The notes: generated from the letters alone by a model not told the origin. Shown: positions 44,996 to 54,112, counted from the first letter of the stretch. The stretch: DNA of 64,000 nt from Arthrobacter sp. Hiyo4 (GCA_002370555.1 AP014718.1:744001-808000), one strand, 5' to 3'. Numbers and translations: made by a program.

Positions 44996-45298
44996 ATGCA
45001 GGCAGCCGTTCATGGTTTCAGCTCCTCCGGCCTTGCGGTCGCCGTGGCGGCGGCCGCGCTGGTGGCCTCGCTCGCAGGCTGCACCAGCGGCCCGGATCCG
45101 CCAGATCAGCAGTCCCCGGCTGTTCAATCCACGACGGCGGCGTCCGCCACTGACCGGGGCGCCGCGGGCTTTCGTGGGAGTGCTGGAAAAGTACAGCGCG
45201 GACATGCGCGCAAGAGGAGCAACGGCCGTCATCATCCAGTTGAGCGACCAGACCCATATCCGCGACATCTTCGCGGAGGCTCCGAGCGGGCGGACTAG
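44996..45298 (+). CDS. Putative lipoprotein (frame uncertain)
   Basis: The first 35 residues are a clear lipoprotein signal ending ALVASLAGC with a Ser/Pro/Asp-rich segment after the Cys. From about 45160 the better protein is in another frame (FVGVLEKYSADMRARGATAVIIQL, then HIRDIFAEAPSGRTR), so an indel is likely. The true stop is unclear and may lie at 45296-45298 or beyond. Small surface lipoprotein of unknown function. Confidence 0.45.
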   Translation: MQAAVHGFSSSGLAVAVAAAALVASLAGCTSGPDPPDQQSPAVQSTTAASATDRGAAGFRGSAGKVQRGHARKRSNGRHHPVERPDPYPRHLRGGSERAD

Positions 45299-45346
45299 GA
45301 AAAGCGCCCGGGGGTGCGATGCCGCCGCCGGGCTTATCGTGGAGGT

Positions 45347-45562
45347 ATGGGCTCTCCAAAGGTGCAGCTGTACTTGGATATCACCGCTAAAGGCCTGTGC
45401 CTGCTGGGCGTCGCGCTGATGATCTTCGGCCAGGGCGGCTGGTTCCATGTGGGCGTCGCCACCGTGGTCCTGGGCGTGCTGTTCATCGGCGCTTCGCTGG
45501 TGGCCACCCGCAACCTGCGGCACAGGGGATGGGACGGCAGGAACCGGCCAACAGCCGGATAG
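45347..45562 (+). CDS. Small membrane protein, two helices
   Basis: 71 residues: MGSPKVQLYLDITAK, then two hydrophobic helices separated by QGGWFHVG, then a basic end. GGAGGT lies directly before ATG 45347, which is a tight spacing. No recognised family. Confidence 0.55.
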   Translation: MGSPKVQLYLDITAKGLCLLGVALMIFGQGGWFHVGVATVVLGVLFIGASLVATRNLRHRGWDGRNRPTAG

Positions 45563-45594
45563 CCCGTCCCACCCCCTCGCCGACTGTAACGTCC

Positions 45595-46778
45595 CTAGGC
45601 CTGGGCCGGGTCCAGCGGAAGGGGAACGATCGGCTGGTCGTTCGCGGTCAGGTCGATGCCCAGGTCCTTGGCGAAGACCAGCCGGGTGTCCTTGTAGATT
45701 CCGGGCTGGTTCTCATCCAGCTCGAAGACCCGGGCGCCGCGCAGGCGGTTCCGCTCAGCGCCGGGAGCCCATACGCGCCGAATCCGGTTCCGGGGGCGTA
45801 ACCGAGCTGCACCCCGTAGTAGTTGCCCACGTAGGTGTTCACGTGGTCGTGGCCCACAAAGTAGCCGAGCACATCCCCGCGTTCCAGGAAGGCGCTGAAC
45901 AGGCCGGAGTTGATGGGGCCGGGGCACTCGTCCTCGTTCCGTTCGCCGACGATGTTGTGCTTTGTGAGGGCCCGGGTGTGATCGGCGTCCGTCCGCGAGT
46001 CGAGGCTTGCGAACCACATGTTGCGGTGCTCGTGGAGCGCAATGTGGCCCCACATCAGGGAGGGGACCTTCTTGCCGTACTTCTGCTCCGTGGCGATGGA
46101 CAGGTTGCGGTACCAGGTGACCTGGTCCATACGGACCCAGTCCCAGTCGGGGTAGCCTTCGAAGTCCTGTCCATTGATGGCGTCCGGGGCATATCGGCCG
46201 GTGTCGATGAGCCACAGGCCGAAGGCCGGCTCCTTGGACGTGGCCGACTGCACGAGCAGCAGCGAGTTCGACGTCCCGGTGAGCCCCGGCGTGGAGTCGC
46301 CGTTCATGTTGAATTCGTAGGTCTGCAGGAACTGCAGCATTTTGGCCTCGGTCATGCCCGTCCGTGCCACGGAATCCTCGTCGTGGTTGCCGAACGTGAC
46401 GGCCCACGCGATCTGCCGGCGCTCCATGGGCTGGACCACGTGGTTGAGTGCCTGCTTGACCTCCAGCTCAGAGTCGCAGCCGCCATTGATCACATCGCCG
46501 TTGATCACCACGAAATCCGGCTGCTCCGCGTCCAGGGTCTTGTCCATGAGCTCGATCGTGCGGCGGTCCGTTTGCTCGTCGTCCTGGGTGTCGTTGAACT
46601 GGATCACTTTGAAGCCGCCGTCTGGACGGAATGCGAGGGTGGGCTTGGGTGCCTTCGCCCCCGGTGCCGCGTAGCTTCCGGTCGCCGCGGCCACTGTCAG
46701 TCCCAGCGCGCCAAGGGTTCCGGCGGCGGCCATTGCGGCCCGCCGGCTGAGGGTGGGCTGGTGGATTCCGGTGGTCAT
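45595..46778 (-). CDS. Tat-exported metallophosphoesterase (one frameshift)
   Basis: About 394 residues. The Tat signal SRRAAMAAAGTLGALG is in residues 10-35. The calcineurin-type metal motifs follow in order: NDTQDD (first Asp, variant of DxH), NGDVINGG, FGNHDED, GHIALHEH and GHDHVNTY. It should hydrolyse phosphoesters outside the cell. A one-base indel near 45755 changes the frame for the last 53 residues (VFELDENQPGIYKDT). ATG 46778 is chosen because it gives a proper Tat leader; the frame is open further upstream. Confidence 0.85.
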
Positions 46779-46922
46779 CGTTGCCTCTTTCACTGATGCG
46801 GCCGTACCTCCGGCCGTCGATCCTGCGACTGTAGGAGAGCCAAGTTTCGGGTTCCGGAACACTTGGTGAACGCCGTGTGGAAGACCCGCTGAATCTTGGC
46901 TCCATCCACCTATGATTGCGGC

Positions 46923-47388
46923 ATGTCACCTTACGAAGTCACTCGCAGCGCCCTTATTCCTGCCCCCGCGGAAGACGTGTTTCCGCTGGTCAACAGCTTC
47001 CTGGAGTGGACCAAATGGTCGCCCTGGGAGAACGTGGACCCGGAACTTAACCGCTCGTATTCGGGCAGTGACGCCGGTGTGGGGCCAAGTATGCCTGGAG
47101 CGGCAACCGCAAAGCAGGCAGCGGAACCATGGAAATTGTCGAGTCCGACTTTCCCCGGAGTATCAAGGTCCGGCTTGAGTTCACCAAGCCGTTCAAGGCT
47201 GTGAATCCCACCACGTTTACGTTCACGCCGGCCGACGGCGGACCCAGGTCACGTGGCGGATGACCGGCGAGAACAAGGGGCTCGCGAAGATTTTCGCCAT
47301 GATCGTCAACATGGACAAGATGGTCGGCGGCGACTTCGAGCGCGGGCTGGCTGCGCTCTCGGCCGCCGCGACGGACAACAAGGCCTGA
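46923..47388 (+). CDS. SRPBCC (START-like) family protein (two frameshifts)
   Basis: About 155 residues when repaired: MSPYEVTRSALIPAPAEDVFPLVNSFLEWTKWSPWE, then SGTMEIVESDFPRSIKVRLEF, then VTWRMTGENKGLAKIF. These strands and the long C-terminal helix match polyketide cyclase/START-like ligand-binding proteins. Indels are near 47085 and 47240. Function beyond binding a hydrophobic ligand is unknown. A hairpin terminator follows. Confidence 0.75.
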
Positions 47389-47398
47389 CACGGCGCTG

Positions 47399-47425
47399 CT
47401 GACGCGGGCGTTTGCCCGGCGTCAG
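47399..47425. terminator. Hairpin terminator after the SRPBCC gene
   Basis: CTGACGCGGGC (47399-47409) pairs with GCCCGGCGTCAG (47414-47425) around GTTT with one bulged G. It lies 10 bases after the stop. It also marks the edge between ordinary genes and the remnant-rich stretch that follows. Between here and 47613 only a short unassignable reverse-frame fragment ending HWGHAEILREQI was seen. Confidence 0.6.
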
Positions 47426-47613
47426 CCGTTGAGGATCTGCTCGCGCAGTATCTCGGCGTGCCCCCAATGGAATGCCGGCCCCTGTGCGCGGCCAGCACGT
47501 GAGGGCCTCGTCGAACCAGACCTTCTCCATAAGGGGTCGCGGGGCAATGCGCGGCTCGCTGGGGGAAGGCCCGACGTCGGCCGCTCACCCATGGTGATCG
47601 CCGCGCCATCACG

Positions 47614-47937
47614 AGTGAGCCGCAGCCTTTGCTGTTCCAGCGCACGATCGGGCTACGCACCGAGGTTATCAATCCCGGATCGTTGCGCGCAGAACTCGGC
47701 AAACACATCGGGGCAGCTCTCCTTGGGCACCTGGACGGACAGGCGACGCACGGCTACGTCACCGTCTTCCAAGAAGACGTCATCCGCCACTACCGTACCC
47801 ACCTCGCCGGCCGTCGGGCAGCCCGGGCCGCCCGGGAATAGCGGACCCCGACCACCACGGAATGGGCCGAATTCGAAGAGCACTTCGACACGCGGCTGGG
47901 CCTGATCGATCTGGGTATCCCGGTCATCCGTGCGTGA
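47614..47937 (+). pseudogene. Tyrosine recombinase (phage-type integrase), C-terminal remnant
   Basis: The frame reads PLLFQRTIGLRTEVINPG, then LGHLDGQATHGYVTVFQEDVIRHY, the catalytic end of a tyrosine recombinase (LGH box followed by the nucleophilic Tyr). A TAG at 47839-47841 interrupts it where relatives have EYRTP. The frame then continues with EWAEFEEHFDTR to 47937. The N-terminal half is absent. It is a dead remnant of an integrated element, at the left edge of the redox island. Confidence 0.65.
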
Positions 47938-47982
47938 GTGGTTCCCTCGTTCATTGTTGGCCGCAGTGGTCGCTGCTTCGCA

Positions 47983-48170
47983 TCCGTACCGCCACGATGA
48001 TGCCGGAAAGCAGGGCGCCGAAACGGCGAACCCCCTCTTGAGCCATAGCCGGTAGATGCCTACGGACCGGCCCGCCATCCGGGGTGGGTAACGTCCCCGC
48101 TCGCTGCGAGCAGGGTGGGGTAGACCATGGCTGTGCCGGCACCGAGCAGGACGACGTCGGAGCTCTTACG
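47983..48170 (-). pseudogene. MFS transporter fragment, diverged copy of part of the gene at 55.6-56.9 kb
   Basis: On the reverse strand the segment encodes GAGTAMVYPTLLAA and RSVGIYRLW-like pieces. At DNA level it matches 55728-55885 closely. Shared stretches include GTGGGGTAGACCATGGCTGT and CGGTAGATGCC. Frames are broken and both ends are missing, so it is a remnant. Confidence 0.6.
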
Positions 48171-48508
48171 GTGCCGGCCCGGGAAGCTCCGCAACTGGCC
48201 GATCAGTCATCGCAAGGCCAACGGCGGCACGGAGGCGAATCTGATGGTGCCGGAACGGGCCCGGCTAAAGGAGCTCGGGCGGAGAGCTCACTTCACGCAG
48301 GAGCAGTGGCGGCAGTGAGCAGGTACGAATTCACCGATTCCCAAAAGCTGAGCCCGCCAATCTCAATTCGGTGGTGAAAATGTGCCGCTGGCTGTCCGAA
48401 AGCCCCGCGGCAGCTCAGACCATGCGCCACATCGAAGTGTTCTACGACCGGTGGAGACCCCACGCCCAACAACGAGGGCCTGCCGCCAGCGGCAGCAATG
48501 GCTAATTT
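48171..48508 (+). pseudogene. IS3-like transposase remnant
   Basis: Pieces of both IS3 open frames seem visible: KLRNWPISHRKANGG and ERARLKELGRRAHFTQE (OrfA-like), and after about 48420 HIEVFYDRWRPH (the OrfB C-terminal E-x-FY-N-x-x-R-x-H region). Everything between is gone. No inverted repeats were identified. Assignment rests on short motifs. Confidence 0.45.
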
Positions 48509-48592
48509 CACAACAATAAATCAGCCGGTTCCCGCTGCTGCCTGACCTGAAGTAACGTCGTACTATGACAGCGTTTCAGCCAAGGGTCTCCT

Positions 48593-49387
48593 GTGACTAA
48601 ACCGATTATGACCGAATCAGTCCGAGCGGCGGAAGCAGTAGACCCAGCGCGGGGCGCCCTGAAAGCAAGCGGGCGTCCGTTGTGGAAAACCGTCAGCGCT
48701 GATCTGCTGAATGCGGTCCTCGGTGGGGCGTTTGATTCAGGCTTCCCCGGTGAACTGGAGCTGGCTGAACGGTACAAGGTCAGCCGGGGGACCATAAGGG
48801 CTGCGTTGAAGCCGTTGCGGGATGCGGGGCACATCACCGCACATCCCGGGCAGAGACCGAAGGTGGTCGCAGGCAGCAGCACGGCCTACGGGCCCATTTA
48901 CAGCGTTTTGGCCTCCATCCGTGAGTCAGGGATGAAGCACAGCAGCGTGGTGCTGGAGCAGCACAACGTTCAGGACCCGGCGGTGGCGGCACGACTGTCT
49001 TTGGGTGAGCAGGCGGAGCTTTTCCATCTATCACGTGTACGTCTGGCCGACGGGGAGCCTATCGGGCTGGACCAGGTCTGGCTGCCTGCCGAGGTGGCTC
49101 GGGAGCTGCTCGACGTGGATTTCACGGACACCGCCTTGTACAGCGAACTGGACCGCCGCTGCGGGATCGTGCTCGATGGCGGCACTGAGCAGCTCACGGC
49201 CGTCGCTGCGAGCTCCGTGCAGGCCGTCCAGCTCGAATGTGCCGAAGGCACTCCGCTGTTACTCATCGAGCGGACCGGATGTCACCGTGCCCGGACTTTG
49301 GAGTTCAGGCGCAGCTACGTGCTGGGGGAGCGGTTCGCGATTTCTACGGCGTTCGGATGCAAGGCGGTTCCGGGCAGCGGTGACTAG
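48593..49387 (+). CDS. GntR family regulator with UTRA domain (HutC type)
   Basis: 264 residues. Winged helix-turn-helix near residues 30-95 (ELELAERYKVSRGTIRAALKPLRDAG) and a UTRA ligand domain (LSRVRLADGEPIGLDQVWLP ... IERTGCHRARTLEFRRSYV). GTG 48593 is the first start; ATG 48608 is possible. HutC-type GntR dimers bind GT-n-TA-n-AC palindromes. Exactly such sites occur before three nearby reverse-strand units (51594, 52356, 53619), making this the likely local regulator. The ligand is unknown. Confidence 0.85.
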   Translation: MTKPIMTESVRAAEAVDPARGALKASGRPLWKTVSADLLNAVLGGAFDSGFPGELELAERYKVSRGTIRAALKPLRDAGHITAHPGQRPKVVAGSSTAYGPIYSVLASIRESGMKHSSVVLEQHNVQDPAVAARLSLGEQAELFHLSRVRLADGEPIGLDQVWLPAEVARELLDVDFTDTALYSELDRRCGIVLDGGTEQLTAVAASSVQAVQLECAEGTPLLLIERTGCHRARTLEFRRSYVLGERFAISTAFGCKAVPGSGD

Positions 49388-49458
49388 CACGAGCGCGGGA
49401 TAACCGGGCGGGTGAGACTGTGCCGACAAGGCAGCGGGACGGTGCGTTGAGGTCCCTC

Positions 49459-49947
49459 TTACCCGTCGGCCGGGGTACTGGCTACTGTCTGTGGCTGCGG
49501 GACCGGGCACCGATCCTCGGATGTGGCGCGTTTTAGGAAGGCCCAGAGCAACAAGCCGATTGAAGCGATGGCCAGCAGCGGCTGGAGGGGTTCGAAGTAT
49601 TGCACAGCACCGGAGCTTCCCAAGGCCAGGAGCACCAGCTTGTTGCAGACAGGGCAGCCGACGGCGAAGAACGAGACGATTGTGCCGGCTGCCCCGAACC
49701 GCTCTTTTCCTTCAGGGGCCGACGCCGGCATGCGGGCCACGTAGGTGGCAACGACCAGGCCCGTCAGGGCGGCCGTAATTCCCAGGACCGGGAAGGACCA
49801 CCAGGTGGGGGGGATCTCGCGGCTGAACAGGGGAGTGTCGATGAGGTCGGTCGGCACTGCGACCACCAGATACGTGAGGGCTGCTGCTGCGGTTGCGGCC
49901 TGCCAGCGGCGGCCGGGCCACTGGGCTAGAGCTGATTTCAGAGACAC
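49459..49947 (-). CDS. Four-helix membrane protein with CPVC motif
   Basis: 162 residues, four or five hydrophobic helices. A C-P-V-C pair (Cys98 and Cys101) lies at the start of a helix (FFAVGCPVCNKLVLLALG). It begins 7 bases after the CcdA stop and ends the operon DsbA-CcdA-this gene. The position and the CxxC suggest it passes electrons to or from the thioredoxin-like partner, as DsbB or VKOR do, though it has no recognisable homology to them. Name withheld. Confidence 0.65.
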   Translation of the reverse strand: MSLKSALAQWPGRRWQAATAAAALTYLVVAVPTDLIDTPLFSREIPPTWWSFPVLGITAALTGLVVATYVARMPASAPEGKERFGAAGTIVSFFAVGCPVCNKLVLLALGSSGAVQYFEPLQPLLAIASIGLLLWAFLKRATSEDRCPVPQPQTVASTPADG

Positions 49948-49954
49948 GCGGGGC

Positions 49955-50823
49955 TCATTGGTTCGCCTTGTCCTTTACCGGCAGTGACTTTGCCTCAGCA
50001 TCGCTGCCGGCGGGGCCGTTGTTCCGCTGGCTCCTGAAGTACAGGGCGGCAGCGACGGCCAGGATTGCAGCCGCGAGCAGCGCGAATGCGGTGTTCGGAA
50101 CGCCGGACGCTGCTCCGCTGACGGCGGATTCGACGTGGAACTGGTCGGTGACGGTGAGTACGCCGCCGAGCCCGGCGGTGCCGTCTGTGACCAGCAGCAG
50201 GACCCCGATGCCGATGGAGAGGGCGCCGGAGATGATCATGACCCAGGAGTTGGACCACCGGCCGATGGTCACCGGCGGTGGCCGCAGCCAGCGGCGGCCC
50301 GGAATGCCGAGCCTGTCCCACAGCAGGGACAGCGCAAACAGGGGCAGCGCCATGCCGAGCGCATAGACAGCCAGCAGGATCCCGCCGTACAGGGCGTTGC
50401 CGCCGACTGCCGCTACCGTCAGGATGGAACCAAGAATCGGTCCCGTACACACCCCGGCGATGCCATAGACAGCGCCGAGCACAAAGACCGAAAGCCGGGA
50501 CGAGCCGGTCCGGGCGTTGTTGCGGAGGATGGACGGCATGCGGATTCCGGCGACCTGGGCGACCCCCAAGGCAATGACCAGTCCGGCGCCTGACGCGACC
50601 AGGATGCCGCGGTGCTGGCTCACGAGAGACCCCAGCGTCCCGGCAAACACCCCAGCGGCACCAGGGTGGAGAGCAGGCCCAAATAGAAGAGGGCGGTCCG
50701 TGCGACGAGCCGGGTCTTGGTGGAGAACGCGTAGGCGAAGAAGGCCGGCAGCAACAGGGCCGAGCAGGGGCTCAACAGGGTGAGGATGCCTCCCAGGAAG
50801 GCCCCGGCGTATCCGATGACCAT
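49955..50823 (-). CDS. CcdA/DsbD-type thiol-electron transporter (one frameshift)
   Basis: About 289 residues with six to eight helices. The two membrane cysteines of the family are present: Cys20 in LTLLSPCSALLLP and a second in GIAGVCTGPILG. It moves electrons across the membrane to extracytoplasmic thioredoxin-like proteins. An indel near 50650 splits it. Its ATG overlaps the stop of the DsbA-like gene (TAATG), so they are coupled. The C-terminal 60 residues are an extra helix and a basic tail. Confidence 0.82.
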
Positions 50824-51515
50824 TACTTGGATTCCGCTTTCTTGAGCGCGGCGTCAATGGCTTTTTCGAAGGTTGCCAGGGGCTGCGCACCGACCAAGGG
50901 TGTGTCGTTGACCAGGAATGTGGGTGTTCCTGTCGCACCCAGGGATGCGGCTTCCTGTGCATCCTTGGCGACGGCCTGCTGCAGTTCCTTGGAGTCCAGG
51001 TCCGCTTCAAATTGCGTCATGTCCGGCACTCCGGCTTCTTCGGCGATCTGCAGCAGGCGTTCCCGCGGAAGATCGGCGTGTCCGCGTTCAGGGGCTACGG
51101 CGAAGGCCGCTTTGTTGAACTCCCAGAACTTGCCCTGTTTCCCGGCGGCGCGGCCAGCGACGGCAGCCTTGGAGGACTGATCGCCGAAGACCGGCAGGTC
51201 ACGCCATTCAACGCGCAGGTCGCCGCTTTTGACGTATTTTTCCACCAAAGGTGGCAGGGTATCGCGGGAGAAGAGCCCGCAGAACGGGCAGCGGTAGTCT
51301 GCGTACTCGACCAGCACCACCGGGGCGTCGACCTCACCCAGTGATGTCGGATCCTCCGCTATCCTGCGGGACATGTCCAGCGGCGCGCTCTCGGATTCTG
51401 CGGATCCCTGTGGCCCCTGTCCGGCGTCGCTGGTCTCCTGGGATGCCCCTCCCTGGTAGGCGAAGATCCCGACGAACAGGATCAGGAGGGCGACCCCGAG
51501 GGCGGAAATCACCAT
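50823..51515 (-). CDS. Membrane-anchored DsbA-like thiol-disulfide oxidoreductase
   Basis: 230 residues: an N-terminal membrane anchor (residues 4-20), a Gln/Ser/Gly-rich linker, then a thioredoxin fold with the active site Cys76-Pro-Phe-Cys79 (YADYRCPFCGLF), the inserted helical domain of DsbA proteins, and the cis-Pro loop GATGTPTFLV. It works outside the membrane, most likely with the CcdA protein encoded next. A basic stretch is open in frame upstream of the ATG but without a start codon. The 16-bp palindrome lies 79 bases upstream. Confidence 0.88.
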   Translation of the reverse strand: MVISALGVALLILFVGIFAYQGGASQETSDAGQGPQGSAESESAPLDMSRRIAEDPTSLGEVDAPVVLVEYADYRCPFCGLFSRDTLPPLVEKYVKSGDLRVEWRDLPVFGDQSSKAAVAGRAAGKQGKFWEFNKAAFAVAPERGHADLPRERLLQIAEEAGVPDMTQFEADLDSKELQQAVAKDAQEAASLGATGTPTFLVNDTPLVGAQPLATFEKAIDAALKKAESK

Positions 51516-51593
51516 GGTCCGGGTGCGGGGTGGGAACCGCCTGTGGTGGTGGGCGATGGCATGCAGGCTCCTCAGGATGGCAGAAAAAGTACT

Positions 51594-51609
51594 AAATGTT
51601 TATACATTT
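51594..51609. promoter_or_regulatory. GntR-type operator, site 1 (before dsbA-ccdA)
   Basis: AAATGTTTATACATTT; on the gene's strand AAATGTATAAACATTT. The core GTATAAAC fits the HutC pattern GT-n-TA-n-AC and contains a TATAAA that could be the -10 box. It is the exact inverse of site 2 at 52356. Confidence 0.6.
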
Positions 51610-51766
51610 TCTTTGGACCGACGCTACGCGGACCCGTGCCGGTGTGTAAAGTCTGGGTCCGGGCTGTGAGCTAGCTGTGCTTGACAACTGCAACGCTGCG
51701 CGTTGGGCGCCATGACGAGGTGGTGCCTGGCCACCAGGGCAGCCAGGCGCCGCGCAAGGTCAGGCG

Positions 51767-52330
51767 TTAGCTGTTTACCCGGTAGGAGACGGGGCCGGAA
51801 CCGACGTTGACACTATCGACGACGGTCTGGTTGCCGTTCCATCCGCTGTGGACGGCCTGTCCGTCGCCGAGGTGGACGGCGTTATGCGAGAATCCCATTC
51901 CGCCGTCGGCATAGTAGATAAAGTCGCCGGGTTCCGGGGTGCCTGCCGTCCCGGAGAATCTTAGGACGTCCCCGGATGGATGATGGAAGTCATTTCAGGT
52001 CCGTTTAGCGAGAGAATCGTTTCCAGGCTGATGCCGTGCCACGCTCCTATTTGACCCAAGGTGTCCCCGGTCTTCACGGTGTAGGCGGATGCCCCGGGGG
52101 CGGCTGTTCTGTCGGGAATTTCCTTCGGGGAGGAGGCGGTGGCCGGTGCGGTTCCTCCTTGCGATTCGGATGCGATGGCTCCGGCCTGGGCCGGTATGGT
52201 CATGCTCAGCATGAGCCCGGAGCCGTCGGCGAAAAGAGCGGCTTGGCGGCCTATTGCGCCTCCATGGCTGGAAACGCTTTCTGAAAGGGTGGACAGGGTG
52301 CTGCTGGTGGCGGCCCGTGGTGGGCGGCAC
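51767..52330 (-). CDS. Secreted LysM protein with NlpC/P60-like C-terminal segment (frameshifted)
   Basis: A Ser/Thr-rich start and a hydrophobic segment ending TIPAQAGA precede a LysM domain (YTVKTGDTLGQIGAWHGIS). After an indel at about 51961 (HPG|DVLRFSG) a beta-rich tail continues with PGDFIYYADGGMGFSHNAVHLGDGQAVHSG and stops at 51767. The tail resembles the His-bearing half of NlpC/P60 or related amidases, but no catalytic Cys is seen before it. The start is uncertain: GTG 52330 is out of frame with the conserved part by one indel. Site 2 lies 26 bases upstream. Confidence 0.6.
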
Positions 52331-52355
52331 GGGCTCAATCTACACGCACAATCAC

Positions 52356-52371
52356 AAATGTATAAACATTT
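52356..52371. promoter_or_regulatory. GntR-type operator, site 2 (before the LysM gene)
   Basis: AAATGTATAAACATTT, the exact reverse complement of site 1. It stands between the end of the propeller lipoprotein gene and the LysM gene start, where it also contains TATACAT on the reverse strand as a possible -10 box. Confidence 0.6.
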
Positions 52372-52408
52372 GGGGATGGGTTGGTGCGGCGCGGCGGACC
52401 GGGAATGC

Positions 52409-53632
52409 TTATCCGGTAGTGGGCGTTTCGCGGGGGACTGCAACCGCATACGTGCCGGGCTGGTCCGTGGGGAACAAGGCGGTTCCGTCGGAGAGCATGG
52501 CTACGGGAAGGGCGTAGTCGCCCAAGGCCAGGTTGGCGCCGGAATCAAGGTCGATCCTGGCCGCTTTGCCGTTGACCTGGGCGTAGGCCATTCCGCGCCG
52601 GTGGCTGATACCAGGGCTGGGCTGTCGGATCCCATGCTCCAGAGAATGCCCTCTTGGGGACGCGCGGCTGTGATGCTGTAGGTACCGTCCGTCCGCTGTG
52701 AAGTCAGGAGCACTGTTTGGGTGGAGTCATCCACTGTGGCCATGCCCGAAGGTGTTCCGTCAACTTTGCCCAGTGGCGCGCCGGTCCTGAGATCGTGGAT
52801 GACGGCCACGGCTGCCCCGGCAGGGTCGGCCCATTCCAGGATCACCAGGCCTCCGGTTGATGGTCCATAAGCGCCTTCGAACCTGGCGGTGGCCCGGGCG
52901 CCAGCCACGGAGAGGCCGGGGCTCAACTGCGCCGAGGTCCAGAGCGTTTGGCCTGAGCGGCTGTCGATGGCGGAGAAACTGTCCGCGGCACCCTCCAAGG
53001 CGGTCCCTTGGTGCTCATAAAGGGCTGTTCCGGCCGGTTCGTCCACGACTGTGCCGGATGCGGCGTCGAGCAATGTTGTGGGTGTTCTCGCGTTAGTGAG
53101 CGCTTTGGGCGTGTTGGCGAAGATCAGGCCGGTGCCGGGGACGGGCCGGGGACCTCCGTCGGTCCCCAGAGGAGGTCTCCGTCCGCGGCGGAGAAGGCCG
53201 TGGCAACAGTGATACTCACTCGGCCCTTACCGTCCTTGCGGGCGTCGGAGTCGAGGATGACGATTGCCGCTTCGCCGCCAACCTGTGTGGGCACTGTTCC
53301 GACGCAGGAGGGGTTGGTGTCCACGCGCCAGGTGGTGCCGGTGGCATCGAAGCCGTAAAAGCTAAGCCGGGAGCGGTCGTCCCGGGGAAAGCGGAGCCGA
53401 CGAAGGTTTTCCCGACGGCAAACGGGGTGCTGTCGGTTTTCACTTCGGAGGTGATGTCGAAGCCCGGGAACAGTCGTCCGCTTTGGGTTGAAACGGATGC
53501 AGTTGTTGGCGGTTCACCGACGTCGACACGCTTGGCGCCCGGCCGTTCGGCGGCCGGGAGGCAAGCTGTCACGCCGAGCAGGGCAGCCAGTGTGAACCCG
53601 GCTGCGATACTTCCTCTAATATGTTTAGACAT
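52409..53632 (-). CDS. Lipoprotein with PQQ-like beta-propeller repeats (frameshifted)
   Basis: About 405 residues. The signal ends LLGVTAC, a lipobox, so the protein should be anchored outside the membrane. The rest has repeating beta strands with DSRSGQTLWTSA, AADGDLLWG and DLRTGAPLGKVDG, the D-x-x-x-G-x-x-L-W pattern of PQQ-like propeller blades. Indels near 53384, 53140 and 52590. ATG 53632 lies inside operator site 3. GTG 53644 is the alternative start. A role in the envelope near the DsbA/CcdA system is likely from context only. Confidence 0.7.
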
Positions 53633-53634
53633 TT
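53619..53634. promoter_or_regulatory. GntR-type operator, site 3 (overlapping the lipoprotein start)
   Basis: On the gene's strand AAATGTCTAAACATAT, matching sites 1 and 2 at 14 of 16 positions. The ATG of the lipoprotein gene is part of the site. A leaderless transcript would place the transcription start within the operator. Confidence 0.5.
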
Positions 53635-53725
53635 CGGAAGTCACGGTAGCATGCAGTTGCTACGTCAGCTCCGGGCGTGCGCCAAGACGGCGCGGTGTTA
53701 TCGGGGCGCACGCAAAGGAGCCTCC

Positions 53726-54112
53726 TTGTCCGCCACCCATTCCATTCCCAAGGTCCGCGCTGCCACGGACATGAAGGGTCTGCTGATCCACGGGGCAGGG
53801 CCGGCGATGCCGGGCATGTTTGCCGGCGCCTTGCGCAGTGCCACCAACGCTTCAGCCGCTCTTCCTTCCGAAACCGTCGTGGAGCTTGTCGTCCAGGGTC
53901 CCGGCGTCGCGATGCTTGCAACGGGGTCGGAGGTGGCGGAAGCCATCGCGGACGTCTTGGACCGCGGCGTCCGCATCCTTGCGTGTGAAAACAGTATGCG
54001 TTCGGCGGGCGTAGAGCTGCACCAGCTGCTGCCCGGCGTCGGCCACGTGCCGGCAGCCGTCGCCCACCTGGCCCGGCGGCAATGGGAAGGATGGGCCTAC
54101 ATCAGGATGTGA
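53726..54112 (+). CDS. DsrE/DsrF-like sulfur-relay family protein
   Basis: 128 residues with an alpha/beta fold: MKGLLIHGAGPAMPGMFAGAL, VVELVVQGPGVAML and ILACENSMRSAGV with a Cys at the position used for sulfur transfer in DsrE-type proteins, then LPGVGHVPAAVAHLA. TTG 53726 is the start because AAAGGAG stands 5 bases before it and the next in-frame ATG has no ribosome site. It is the only forward gene in this part of the island and suggests handling of protein-bound persulfide. Confidence 0.75.
   Translation: MSATHSIPKVRAATDMKGLLIHGAGPAMPGMFAGALRSATNASAALPSETVVELVVQGPGVAMLATGSEVAEAIADVLDRGVRILACENSMRSAGVELHQLLPGVGHVPAAVAHLARRQWEGWAYIRM

Noticed and set aside
47425..47540. Reverse-strand fragment ending HWGHAEILREQI as a DinB/DUF664-type gene end
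   Set aside because: Too short and frame-broken for a firm assignment; mentioned only as an unassigned remnant.
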